Below the pieces are notes generated by a model that did no database searches, was not told the DNA's origin, and was given only the letters and a program-made list of their open reading frames with translations. Shown here in pieces: positions 51,996 to 62,600 of a stretch of DNA of 64,000 nucleotides. The first letter of the stretch is position 1. Each line of letters begins with the position of its first letter. Source of the DNA: an uncultured Methanobrevibacter sp. (GTDB lineage: Archaea > Methanobacteriota > Methanobacteria > Methanobacteriales > Methanobacteriaceae). The stretch lies in contig NZ_CAMJCX010000002.1 in the NCBI RefSeq assembly GCF_946404245.1, forward strand, positions 1 to 64,000, read 5' to 3'. Made by a program: the position numbers and the translations under genes.

Positions 51996-52721
51996 TTGAA
52001 AATTACAGCTATAGGGGCAGATATATCCAGAAATGATGTATCATGCAGTTCCATGCTAGTAGAAACTATTGAAAAAAACCTTTATAAACTTAAAGAATTG
52101 GGTGCAAGAGATGCCGCTTTGACCAATGTCACTGGTGATGATGTGGTAATAAGTGCATTTGTCGAAGACGATTTGCTTGAACCTGTCAATGAAGGCATTG
52201 TTAATATACTAAAAGAAAGTGCAGAAAACTTGGGAGATTTGTCTGGAATTTCACAAAACCCTGATGATGCGGGTGAAGGAATTTCCTATGCCGAAGCGAA
52301 AATTAGGCCAGACAGATACCCTGACGCTATTGTTTTAGGATTTGACACATATGGGGGAGAACCCTTTGTCGGGGATGTTGCAAACTCTGCAATTGAAGCT
52401 GCAAGGGGAATGAAAAATTTAACTGATGTGTCAGATTACATCGAGCCTAAATCAAGGAAAATACCTGGTGTCGGTTACGTTTCACCTGAAACCGATGATC
52501 CGGTTGTAGTGGCTACAATTGAAGACATTGAATCTGTTGGTGTTATAGCCAGTGCAATGATAGGTGCTGCGCTTGGAAATAAAAATACTTATTTGGTTAA
52601 AAGGGGAACAACCTGTAATGTATTGCCGGGCAGTGTAATATTTTCGGCTACTGCATTTATGAATGGTAATGTGATAGATTTGGCTGTTCCGTTTGAAAAT
52701 AAAACTAGAATTTTAAGATAG
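51996..52721 (+). CDS. Conserved methanogen protein of unknown function
   Basis: Coding-like; likely TTG start at 51996 after AAAGGTG; family not recognised. Confidence 0.6.
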   Translation: MKITAIGADISRNDVSCSSMLVETIEKNLYKLKELGARDAALTNVTGDDVVISAFVEDDLLEPVNEGIVNILKESAENLGDLSGISQNPDDAGEGISYAEAKIRPDRYPDAIVLGFDTYGGEPFVGDVANSAIEAARGMKNLTDVSDYIEPKSRKIPGVGYVSPETDDPVVVATIEDIESVGVIASAMIGAALGNKNTYLVKRGTTCNVLPGSVIFSATAFMNGNVIDLAVPFENKTRILR

Positions 52722-52733
52722 GAGTAAAATATT

Positions 52734-53597
52734 ATGATTTTATTAAATGAAGACACAAAATGTTTAGTTCAAGGAATAACAGGTAAGCAAGGTTCATTCC
52801 ATACAGAACAAATGTTGAAATACAATACAAATATTGTTGCAGGACTCACTCCTGGAAAAGGTGGTCAGAAATTCTTAGACAAAGTTCCGATTTTCAATTC
52901 AATGGAAGAGGCTACCGAAGAAGTTGACGTAAATGCTTCAATCATTTTTGTACCTGCAAGATTTGCAAAGGACGCTGCTTTTGAAGCAATCAGACACTTG
53001 GATTTGGTTGTTATCATTTCAGAGCACATTCCGGTACATGACAGTATGAAAATCATGGCTTATGCAAAACAGATGGGAACCACAATTATCGGACCTAACA
53101 CTCCTGGAATCATTTCCCCGGGTGTCGGTAAATTAGGTATCATGCCGACCCATATCTTTTCAGAAGGTAACGTGGGAGTAATCTCCAGAAGCGGTACATT
53201 AACCTATGAAATCGCAAGCGAGCTTACTAATGCAGGAATCGGTCAAAGTACTGCTGTTGGAATCGGTGGAGACCCAGTTACCGGTGACAATTATGTGGAC
53301 ATCTTAAAAAGATTTGAAAAGGATGACCAGACCGAAGCTGTGGTATTGATTGGTGAAATCGGAGGAACTGCCGAAGAAAGAGCAGGCAAATACATTGCTG
53401 AGGAAATGTCAAAACCTGTCGTATCATACATTGCAGGAAGAACCGCACCACCGGGCAAAAGAATGGGTCACGCTGGAGCTATCATTCAAGGATCTTCAGG
53501 TACTGTTGCAAGTAAAACCAAAGCATTGAATGAAGCAGGTGTTGAAGTGGCTCAAAAACCATCAGAAATCGTAGATTTACTTAGAAAGGTAATGTAG
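52734..53597 (+). CDS. sucD: Succinate--CoA ligase subunit alpha
   Basis: [38 protein letters not shown]. Confidence 0.95.
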   Translation: MILLNEDTKCLVQGITGKQGSFHTEQMLKYNTNIVAGLTPGKGGQKFLDKVPIFNSMEEATEEVDVNASIIFVPARFAKDAAFEAIRHLDLVVIISEHIPVHDSMKIMAYAKQMGTTIIGPNTPGIISPGVGKLGIMPTHIFSEGNVGVISRSGTLTYEIASELTNAGIGQSTAVGIGGDPVTGDNYVDILKRFEKDDQTEAVVLIGEIGGTAEERAGKYIAEEMSKPVVSYIAGRTAPPGKRMGHAGAIIQGSSGTVASKTKALNEAGVEVAQKPSEIVDLLRKVM

Positions 53598-54800
53598 ATG
53601 TCTAATCAGGAAATTATTGATAAATTATTAAAAGGTGAAATGAAGCTTTATCAGGTAGATAAGGAAGTTTCAGCTAAAGAGGCAACCGACATTAGAAGAG
53701 AATTTTTAGAGCAGAAATACGATATCGACCTTTCCCACATCTCAAATTATACATTGGACATGGAAAGGGCATCTGCCCGTAACATTGAAAACTCAATCGG
53801 TGTTTTGCAGCTTCCGATGGGAATTGCAGGTCCATTAAAAATCAATGGTGAATACTGCAAAAGGGAGGTTTTTGTTCCTTTGGCAACCTCTGAAGGAGCG
53901 CTTGTTGCATCAATTAACAGGGGAGCGTCAACCATAACCGCTTCCGGAGGAGTTAATGCAAGAGTCGTTTCAGACATAATGACCCGTGCCCCTGCCATCA
54001 AATGTGATGGCGTCGGCGATGCGTTAAAAATCAGGCAATGGTTTATTGATAATTTCGATGAATTAAAAGAAATTGCAGAAAGTACAACTTCACACGGTAA
54101 ACTAATTAAAATAGATCCTATCTTAATTGTTGGAAGCTATGTTTATCCAAGATTTGTTTTCTCAACAGGAGACAGTATGGGAATGAATATGGTGACAATA
54201 GCTTCTGAAAAAATTCTAGAAAAGCTTGCAGAAGAGACCACTGCAACACACATTGCACTGAGCGGTAATGTATGTGTGGATAAAAAACCGGCTGCTATAA
54301 ACATAGTTGAAGGAAGAGGAAAAAGCGTTATAGCAGACATATTAATACCTGAAGAAATTGTATCTAAAAAACTAAAAACAACCGCTGAAGCCATAGTTGA
54401 AGTGAATATTGCTAAAAACCTGATAGGTTCTGCCGCAAGTGGAAGCATGGCATATAATGCTCATTATGCAAATATGGTCGCAGCAATCTTTTTGGCAACA
54501 GGCCAGGATGCAGCCCATGTCGTTGAAGGCTCTTTGGGCATCACAACTGCCGAAAACAGAAACGGGGATTTATATTTCTCTGTAAACTTGCCTGATTTGC
54601 CTGTAGCTACTGTTGGTGGAGGAACTAGCCTTGAAGTGGCTCATGAAGGATTGGAAATTTTAGGCGTAGCAGGTTCAGGCAAGGCTCGTGAATTTGCAGA
54701 GATTGTTGCATCAACTGTTTTAGCAGGTGAATTGTCACTTGTTGGAGCATTGGCAGCAGGACACCTTGCAAGAGCTCACCAAGAACTTGGACGAGGATAA
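53598..54800 (+). CDS. hmgA: Hydroxymethylglutaryl-CoA reductase (NADPH)
   Basis: VPLATSEGALVASINRG, STGDSMGMNM, GTSLEVAHEGLEILG. Confidence 0.96.
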   Translation: MSNQEIIDKLLKGEMKLYQVDKEVSAKEATDIRREFLEQKYDIDLSHISNYTLDMERASARNIENSIGVLQLPMGIAGPLKINGEYCKREVFVPLATSEGALVASINRGASTITASGGVNARVVSDIMTRAPAIKCDGVGDALKIRQWFIDNFDELKEIAESTTSHGKLIKIDPILIVGSYVYPRFVFSTGDSMGMNMVTIASEKILEKLAEETTATHIALSGNVCVDKKPAAINIVEGRGKSVIADILIPEEIVSKKLKTTAEAIVEVNIAKNLIGSAASGSMAYNAHYANMVAAIFLATGQDAAHVVEGSLGITTAENRNGDLYFSVNLPDLPVATVGGGTSLEVAHEGLEILGVAGSGKAREFAEIVASTVLAGELSLVGALAAGHLARAHQELGRG

Positions 54801-54801
54801 A

Positions 54802-55005
54802 ATGGACGACATTTTAGAGGATTTATATCCTGAAATTACTCTCGAAACAGATGATTTGATTATGGAAATATCTGTTAAGAAGGATTATTCTCAAATTGAA
54901 GATTTGGATAAAAGAAAAGAAGAATTTATCAATGATTTAAAAGATTTCATTAATGAATTCAGTGAAACTCCCGAATCAAGGGAGTTCATGGCTTTTTTTG
55001 ATTAG
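54802..55005 (+). CDS. Small acidic hypothetical protein
   Basis: ATG 54802 just after the hmgA stop; 67 aa. Confidence 0.6.
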   Translation: MDDILEDLYPEITLETDDLIMEISVKKDYSQIEDLDKRKEEFINDLKDFINEFSETPESREFMAFFD

Positions 55006-55137
55006 TATCTGGATTCATACAAACCTGTATGATTTCCACTATTTTTTTAAACTTCTGAACCAAATTGTTTTGCTTTTTTCTATTGGTAACATTATTAATA
55101 CAAAAAAAATCATTGATTTTACTATATTTTATATAGA

Positions 55138-55779
55138 TTAGTATTTGGAATCGAGTTTTTCAAATACTTTTTTAACATTTACCTTTGTTTCAAAACATCC
55201 TGTTTTTTCAAGCAATACTCCCTGCGGACAAAAATCGGATAACAGCATCATCATCTGATTCAAGTCTTCATGACAGGCCACGCCAAGGACTGCCTGAAAC
55301 TTATTTTCCATCACTATTTTTTTAACAAAACTTGAACCCGGAACAATATATAACTTATATCCTAAAGGTAATGCCTTTTTCTTGATGACTCCTATTGAGC
55401 ATAAACCGCATTCTGTGCAGTTCAAACCTTCTTTTTGCAGTGTTGCAGGACAATCCTTATGTCTAAGACAATGTGGCAGGAAAATCAATGTTTTTTCAGC
55501 AGGAATCTCTTTGAAGCGTTCCCTGTTGATGTCGTCACGAACTCTAATTGCAATATTGTCAATCAAATGCTCATCCAATTTTAGGAAGTGAGCTATTGTC
55601 TTGAACGGGGAGTATAACAGGTCCACTATATACAGCAGGAATCTTGGGAACTTGATCTGGTTTTTACGTGCAATCAGATATCCTAAAATTAAAACTACGA
55701 TAAACAATACTGCAATCAGTATCAGTAAAAATACTACTAACTGACCTAAAAACATGTAGAATGAATCGATGAATAACAT
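55138..55779 (-). CDS. DUF116 domain-containing membrane protein
   Basis: LPHCLRHKDCPATLQKEGLNCTECGLCSIG. Confidence 0.85.
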   Translation of the reverse strand: MLFIDSFYMFLGQLVVFLLILIAVLFIVVLILGYLIARKNQIKFPRFLLYIVDLLYSPFKTIAHFLKLDEHLIDNIAIRVRDDINRERFKEIPAEKTLIFLPHCLRHKDCPATLQKEGLNCTECGLCSIGVIKKKALPLGYKLYIVPGSSFVKKIVMENKFQAVLGVACHEDLNQMMMLLSDFCPQGVLLEKTGCFETKVNVKKVFEKLDSKY

Positions 55780-55788
55780 TTTTGCAAC

Positions 55789-56241
55789 CTAAAATTTTTC
55801 AATGGTGTAATTGTCAAAGTCCTTGTTTAACCTAACGCCTGTCGGTGTCTTCACTATTTCAAGTCCTGATAAACTGTCACAGGAACATAAGACATTCTGT
55901 TCAGGATGGGTTCCTGGAGTAATGTTACAATTCAGGTTTACCATCTCTCCAATTGATAAAACAGTTTCCAGACGTTTTGTTGACGGATGATCTTTATTTA
56001 GAATTACTAACGGTGAGGATTCTTCACGGCCAAGGTATGCCTGTGATCTTATTGCTCTCTTATCTTTTTTAAAGTTTGAAACGGCGATTATGTCATCTGA
56101 CTCTAAAAATTGAACTATCTCTTCATTGTCCTGTGTTGCTATAAACAGCATCTTGTTTTCATATGCAACCTTAACCACGCCTACAATTCCGGTTTCGCCC
56201 TCAAGAAATAGTATTTCATCATTTTTAAAATCAATGTTCAT
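55789..56241 (-). CDS. Conserved hypothetical protein
   Basis: ATG 56241 preceded by gtgata RBS; ORF track start 56304 probably upstream-extended. Confidence 0.6.
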   Translation of the reverse strand: MNIDFKNDEILFLEGETGIVGVVKVAYENKMLFIATQDNEEIVQFLESDDIIAVSNFKKDKRAIRSQAYLGREESSPLVILNKDHPSTKRLETVLSIGEMVNLNCNITPGTHPEQNVLCSCDSLSGLEIVKTPTGVRLNKDFDNYTIEKF

Positions 56242-56278
56242 GTTATCACTAAAAATAAAAAAAGAGAGTAAATTAAAT

Positions 56279-56434
56279 TTACTCTGCAAGTTCCACATTG
56301 TCACTTTGACAAGATGGACAAACTACTTTTTTTCCAATTCCTTTAAAGGAATTTCCACAGTCTTTACAATGGTATTTTTTTGTTTTTAATTTTTTCAAAT
56401 CAATATCGGCCATTGGTCCTCCACTAGAGCACAT
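56279..56434 (-). CDS. 51-aa zinc-ribbon protein (not in ORF track)
   Basis: MCSSGGPMADIDLKKLKTKKYHCKDCGNSFKGIGKKVVCPSCQSDNVELAE. Confidence 0.7.
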   Translation of the reverse strand: MCSSGGPMADIDLKKLKTKKYHCKDCGNSFKGIGKKVVCPSCQSDNVELAE

Positions 56435-56472
56435 TTTAAATCACCTGTTATATTATATATAATTATATATTA

Positions 56473-57486
56473 TTAATAGTTTAGTTTTCTGATTTCATTA
56501 ATTTTTGAAAGCGTTTCCTCATCATTTGTCAAATCAAGTTTCAACTCTAAAAAATATAGTAATTGATTATATAGTTTGTTTTCTTCATATTCTTTGATGA
56601 ATTCATTTAAGGTGTCTAAAATAAATGGATTTACGCCTAATTGTATATTCTTATCTTCAATGATTTCAATGCATTCTTTTAGAGATAATTCAAAATCATC
56701 ATTTCTTGATTGGATTGATTTGATTTCTGTATATGCCAAAGGATTTGCTTCGTATTCCATACTGTAAATCAGCAATGCAACTGCAGTTTTCATTTGATTT
56801 TCTTCAATGTAATATTTTGCAAAGTTTCTATAGCATCTTGCAATGTCCTGTGGGTAATATGCATATTGAAGGGCATCTGATGTGCGGATAAAATACTCAT
56901 TGTAGGAATATGTGTGTATTTTATATATTTCTGTCAGTTCAAGGATTATTCTTGCTGAAACCGGATTTATTTTAAGTGCTTTTTTTAAATACTTTTCTGC
57001 CTTATCGTATTGTTGGGTTTCTAAAAGTAAAAATCCGTAAACGTAATAAAGATCAAGCAATGGCTGGTTATCCGGAATATATCTTAATTCCTTTTTAGCT
57101 CCAATGTATTTTCTGAAAATAATTTCCTCAAGGGGATTTGTGAAGTAATGGTATTCGCTTACCTTATCATCTTCAAACATTCCCGGAAAAGTTTCCATGA
57201 ATTCATTAAGTTTTTCTAGGGGTTTTTCATATTTCCCGTTTTCAATATCATAATATATGTCATTTAAGATGTCCATGATAGGATTTTCATTTTGTGAAAA
57301 TTCCATGAACTCCCTTTTTTCATCTTCGCTAAGGCAGTCCCACATTAATCGTGAAATTTCCTTGATAATCTCTATGCCATCCGGATGGTCTTTATAGACC
57401 TCTGCTTGTGCGGATAAGTATTTTCTGTTCAGCTCCTTATTTGAGCCTAAGTTGGATTTGATTTCATTTATTATGTCTTCGTACAT
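56473..57486 (-). CDS. TPR-containing protein
   Basis: LLETQQYDKAEKYLKKALKINPVSARIILELTEIY. Confidence 0.75.
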   Translation of the reverse strand: MYEDIINEIKSNLGSNKELNRKYLSAQAEVYKDHPDGIEIIKEISRLMWDCLSEDEKREFMEFSQNENPIMDILNDIYYDIENGKYEKPLEKLNEFMETFPGMFEDDKVSEYHYFTNPLEEIIFRKYIGAKKELRYIPDNQPLLDLYYVYGFLLLETQQYDKAEKYLKKALKINPVSARIILELTEIYKIHTYSYNEYFIRTSDALQYAYYPQDIARCYRNFAKYYIEENQMKTAVALLIYSMEYEANPLAYTEIKSIQSRNDDFELSLKECIEIIEDKNIQLGVNPFILDTLNEFIKEYEENKLYNQLLYFLELKLDLTNDEETLSKINEIRKLNY

Positions 57487-57607
57487 TAACACACCAAAAG
57501 TTACTTTAATGGACAAGGTTTTTATATAACCTCTTACCTATTTATATATGTATAAAAATTTAGTTTTATATATATTGTTATTTAAAAAAATTTAAGGTGA
57601 TTATGAA

Positions 57608-59257
57608 ATGGCAAATCAACCAATATTTATTCTTCCTGAAGGGACAGAAAGATATTCTAAAAGAGATGCTTTAAGAATGAATATCACTGCAGCTAAAGTA
57701 TTAGCTGGTATTGTAAGAACCACTTTAGGTCCTAAAGGTATGGATAAGATGTTAGTCAACTCATTAGGTGATGTAACTGTCACCAATGATGGCGCAACTA
57801 TCATGAGAGAAATGGAAATCAATCAACCTGCAGCTAGAATGCTTGTAGAAATTGCAAAAAAACAAGAAGATATTGTCGGAGACGGAACCACTTCCGTTGT
57901 TGTAATTGCAGGTGAATTATTAGCTAAAGCTGAAGAATTATTAGATGATGGTATTGCAACTTCCGTTGTTGTAAAAGGATTCAGAAACGCTACTGCAAAA
58001 GCAGTTGAACTTTTAAACAACATTGCAATTGATGCTGATGATGAAGAAACCCTTAAAAAAGTAGCAGTCACTGCTATGAGTGGTAAAGGATCAGATTACG
58101 CAAAAGAACATTTAGCTGACCTTGTTGTTAAAGCAGCTTTAAGAATTGAAGAAGACGGAAAATCTGACATTGACAACATTAATATTCAAAGGGTTTCCGG
58201 AGATTCTGTAGAAGATTCATTCTTAGCTGAAGGAATTGTAATCGACAAGGCTCCTGTATCCAAAAGCATGCCTAAAGATGTAGAAAACGCTAAAATTGCT
58301 ATCATGAAATATCCTATCGAATTAAAGGATATGAACACCGATACCAAAATTGACATTACAAGCCCTGAACAATTTGAAATCTTTTTACAAAACGAAGAAC
58401 AAATGATTAAGGATTTAGTTCAAAAAATCATTGACTCCGGAGCTAATGTGTTATTCTGTCAAAAAGGTATTGACGACATGGCAGAACACTACCTGAAAAA
58501 AGCAGGAATCATGGCTTACAAAAGAGTTAAAAAATCTGACATGGAAAGAATCGAAAAGGCTACCGGCGCTAAACTCGTCACTGACATTGAAGATTTAACC
58601 GAAGACAAGTTAGGTACCGCAGGCCATGTATATCTTGACAAACTCTTTGACCATGAATTGACCTTCATCGAAGAATGTGAAAATCCAAAAGCTTCTTCCA
58701 TTGTTTTAAGGGGAAGTACCCGTTATGTAACCGAACAAATTGCAAGAGCATTGGATGATGCTTTAGGTGTAGTTGCAGCAACCATTGAAGAAGGAAAAGT
58801 TCTCATTGGTGGAGGAGCTTGTGAAATTGATTTGGTAAAACAATTAAGAGAATACGGTGAATCTGTAAGTGGAAGAGAACAGTTAGCTATCTTAAAATAT
58901 GCTGAAGCTTTAGAAGTTATTCCAAGAACCTTAATCGAAAATGCAGGTTTAGACACCATCAACTTAATTGCTGATTTAAAAGCTGCTCATGAAGACTCCA
59001 AATTCATTGGAATCAACGTATTTTCAGGCGAAGTAGTTGACATGAAAGAAGCTGGAGTTATCGAACCTTTAAGAGTTAAAATCCAAGCGCTTCAATCTGC
59101 TGGAGAAGCTTCTGAAATGATTTTACGTATTGATGACATGATTGCAGCAAGAAATGCATTGAACTCCACCGGACCTGATGAGTCTGGTAACGATGCAAGT
59201 GGTATGCCTCCAATGCCAGGTGCTGGCGGTATGGGTGGAATGCCTCCAATGATGTAA
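57608..59257 (+). CDS. thsA: Thermosome subunit (group II chaperonin)
   Basis: [32 protein letters not shown] tail. Confidence 0.97.
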   Translation: MANQPIFILPEGTERYSKRDALRMNITAAKVLAGIVRTTLGPKGMDKMLVNSLGDVTVTNDGATIMREMEINQPAARMLVEIAKKQEDIVGDGTTSVVVIAGELLAKAEELLDDGIATSVVVKGFRNATAKAVELLNNIAIDADDEETLKKVAVTAMSGKGSDYAKEHLADLVVKAALRIEEDGKSDIDNINIQRVSGDSVEDSFLAEGIVIDKAPVSKSMPKDVENAKIAIMKYPIELKDMNTDTKIDITSPEQFEIFLQNEEQMIKDLVQKIIDSGANVLFCQKGIDDMAEHYLKKAGIMAYKRVKKSDMERIEKATGAKLVTDIEDLTEDKLGTAGHVYLDKLFDHELTFIEECENPKASSIVLRGSTRYVTEQIARALDDALGVVAATIEEGKVLIGGGACEIDLVKQLREYGESVSGREQLAILKYAEALEVIPRTLIENAGLDTINLIADLKAAHEDSKFIGINVFSGEVVDMKEAGVIEPLRVKIQALQSAGEASEMILRIDDMIAARNALNSTGPDESGNDASGMPPMPGAGGMGGMPPMM

Positions 59258-59678
59258 AATTTTAAAAAATTTTTACATTTTTCTTTTTTTTAATTTTTCG
59301 TACTTATTTTTAATTATACTCGATTATTTTATTTGATTTTTGTTCTAACTCAAATATAATCTATGTTTTTAGTTGTTATAGGTTTAAATCATAGGGTATT
59401 TTATATGATAAGCACTACAATTACTGTTTATATTATAATATAGTTAAGTAACTTTAATTTTCATTTCATATAGTTTAATCCTTTTAGAACGATATTCAAG
59501 TATAATTTTGCTTAACTTTTCATTTTCATTAAGTTTTAAACTTATTTTTTAAAAATAATTGAGTATAATCCTTTTTTCTAAATAAAAAGGTTTATATAAC
59601 ATCTTTGCAATAAATATTGTTGAAGTGAGAATGTAAACTCACGGGATGTTTAAAAAATTGTTATGGAGGTAAAATATT

Positions 59679-62600
59679 TTGAACAAACAATTATTACTCA
59701 CTGCTTTTTTGGCGCTTATTGTAGTATTTTCTGTTAGCGCTGTATGTGCAAGTGAAGTAAGTGTTACAGATTCATATGCTACAAGCTTAGTAGATGACAC
59801 ATCAGATGTTTCAGTCCCATTGGAGAAAACTGCTGATTCATCAGAAATTTCTGTATCTAGTGATTCAAATGTTGATAATGATTCATCTAAAGTTTCTCTA
59901 TCAAGTGAAGAAGTTTTAGGATCTGAAAATTCAAATACTTTATCAACAGTAACGTATTCTAATGATGATGGTGAAAATGGGGTTACCAGTTTATCTGTAT
60001 CATCTGATGATGTATATGGTGACTCTGGTAATGTTTCTTCTACTGTAGACATAGCAGATACCATCAAATCAAGTGATATTTCTAAATATTATAAAGGAAG
60101 CACAAAATACACTGCAACTTTTACAGATGAGCAAGGAAATGTATTGGCTAACACCAATGTTAAGATAGTATTGAATGGTGTTACAAAAACTGTAAAAACT
60201 AATGCGAATGGTGTTGCTTCCCTCGCAGTTGATCTTAAACCTGGTACTTATAAGGTTGTTGCAACTAATCCGGTGACCGGTTATCAGAAAACCAACACTT
60301 TCAAGGTTTTAACAACAATTAAGGCAAGCGATGTTACTAAGGTTTATACTGATGCTAAAAAATTCACAGCAACATTTTTAAAAAGCAATGGAAAGGCTTT
60401 AGCTAACAAAAACGTTAAGTTTAAGATTAATGGTAAAACTTATACTGTAAAAACTAATAGTAACGGTGTAGCTAGTCTGTCAATGACCAATCTCAAGAAA
60501 GGTACTTATAAGATGATTTCTTACAATACTGACGGATTAACCAAAACCAATACTGTAAAGGTAGTCAGTTCAACTACTTCAAAATTAACTGCTAGTGCAT
60601 ATAATTTCCTTAAAAGCACCAGCACTAAAAAAATCAAAGTTAATTTGCTCAACGGTTTAGGTTATGCACCTGGATCAGGTAAAATTATTAAATTTACCGT
60701 AAACGGTAAAACTTATACTTCTAAAACTAATAGTAATGGTAATGCTTATTTGACATTGCCTAATTTAGCTAACGGTGTTTATACTGTAAAATATAAATTC
60801 GATGGAAATGCTTTTTACAAGGCATCAAGTACTTCAAGCAAAGTTACCATCCTTCCAAGTAAAACACCTACTTTCACAGTTAAAAGTGGTACTACTTTTG
60901 GAAACGGTGCTGGAACTTCATTTAAAGTTGCTTTAACATCCGGTAGTGTTCCTTTAGCTAGTAAAACTGTTACTTTAACTTTAGATGGAAATACATATAC
61001 TAAAACTACTGATAGCAATGGAGTGGTTTCATTACCTATCTCCCTGGCTGTTGGTAAATATACTTTAACATATAATTATAAAGGCGATTCATTTTTAAAT
61101 GAAAAAACTGCATCATCTGAAATAACCGTTAAGGAAAGGGCTCCTACTACCATTAAATGGAGTAAAGGAACTTTTGAAGCAGGATCTCAAACTTTCAGAG
61201 TATTCTTAAAAGACTCTGACGGTAACGGTATGGGCGGCGAAACTGTCAAGTTAACAGTCAACGGCAAGACATATTCTGTAACCACTTTCACAAACGGATG
61301 CGCTTCATTTGATCTAAATTTACCTGCAGGAAACTATACTGCAACATTTAATTATGAAGCAACCGGCGATAACGATAACGCTCCAAGTAGCTATAGTAAA
61401 TCCGTAAGCATCATTGCATCTGAAAATGGTTTAGCAGGTTACGGGTACTGGCTTTTCGGTGGAGATATGAAAAGTGTCGATTTAAGTAGTTTGGCTTCTA
61501 AAGGAACTACAGATTTATTCCTGAATTATTTCGCTGTAGAAAAATGGGGTAAATCCAGTGTTGAGTCTTGGATTGCTTCTGCAAATAAATATGGAATGAG
61601 AGTTCACATTTGGATGCAAACCTTCTATGACGGTGGTTGGATTAATCCGGTTAAAAACGGCAGTCCTAACACAGCATACTTCAATCAGGTAATCAATGAG
61701 GCTAAGGAATATGCTTCCCTTAAAGGAGTTGCAGGTATTCACTTTGATTATATGAGATATCCTGGTACTGCTTATAAAACCACTGGGGGTACTGCAGCTA
61801 TCAGTCAATTTGCTAAATTAGCATCACAAGCACTTCATGCATTGGATCCACATCTCATCGTATCCTGTGCGGTCATGCCTGAAACTACAAGTAATGCATA
61901 TTATTACGGTCAGGACATGGCAGCAATCAGTTCATACATGGATGTAGTTGTTCCTATGATTTACAAAGGAAATTACGGTAAATCCACTTCATGGATTACC
62001 ACCACAACCAAATGGTTTGTTGATAACTCCAAGGGTGCTGTAATCTGGTCTGGAGTACAATCATATAAATCTGATGATGATGTTACAAAATTGTCCACCA
62101 CTGATTTAACCAAGGATGCTCAGGCAGGAGTCAACGGTAAGGCAACTGGTGTTATGATATTCAGATGGGGTATAACCAATTTTGTTGACTTTAATTCATT
62201 AACTGGTAAAGTGACTCCTAGTTCTTCCAGTTCTAGTTCATCAAGTTCCTCTAGTTCCAGTTCAACCAGTTCCTCAACTGTAACATTAGCAAATATTTTA
62301 ACTGCAGCAGATACCTTGAAAAGTACAATATCTTCAACCGGTGCAGTGCCTTCAAAAGTCACTGTTGGTGGAGTAAGTTACACAACTCCTCAATTCTTAT
62401 ATATGATGGCACAGGCTGTAGTAAACCTTAATAATGGAAAAACTTCTGCAGTTTCTGTATTGTCTGCTTCAGCACCTGCAAATTCAGCCGGTGACTCTGA
62501 AGGTCAGTTAAGTTTAGAGGATTATGTTGATGTGGCAACAAGATTGGCAAATTACATCTCAACTCATAAACAGGCTCCTAATTATGCAAGTTCAACATTA

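Noticed and set aside
62218-62277. Poly-Ser tract as a possible slippage/phase-variation repeat
   Set aside because: Encoded by mixed codons (agt, tct, tcc, tca, agc) without a uniform unit, so more likely a selected linker than a hypermutable microsatellite.
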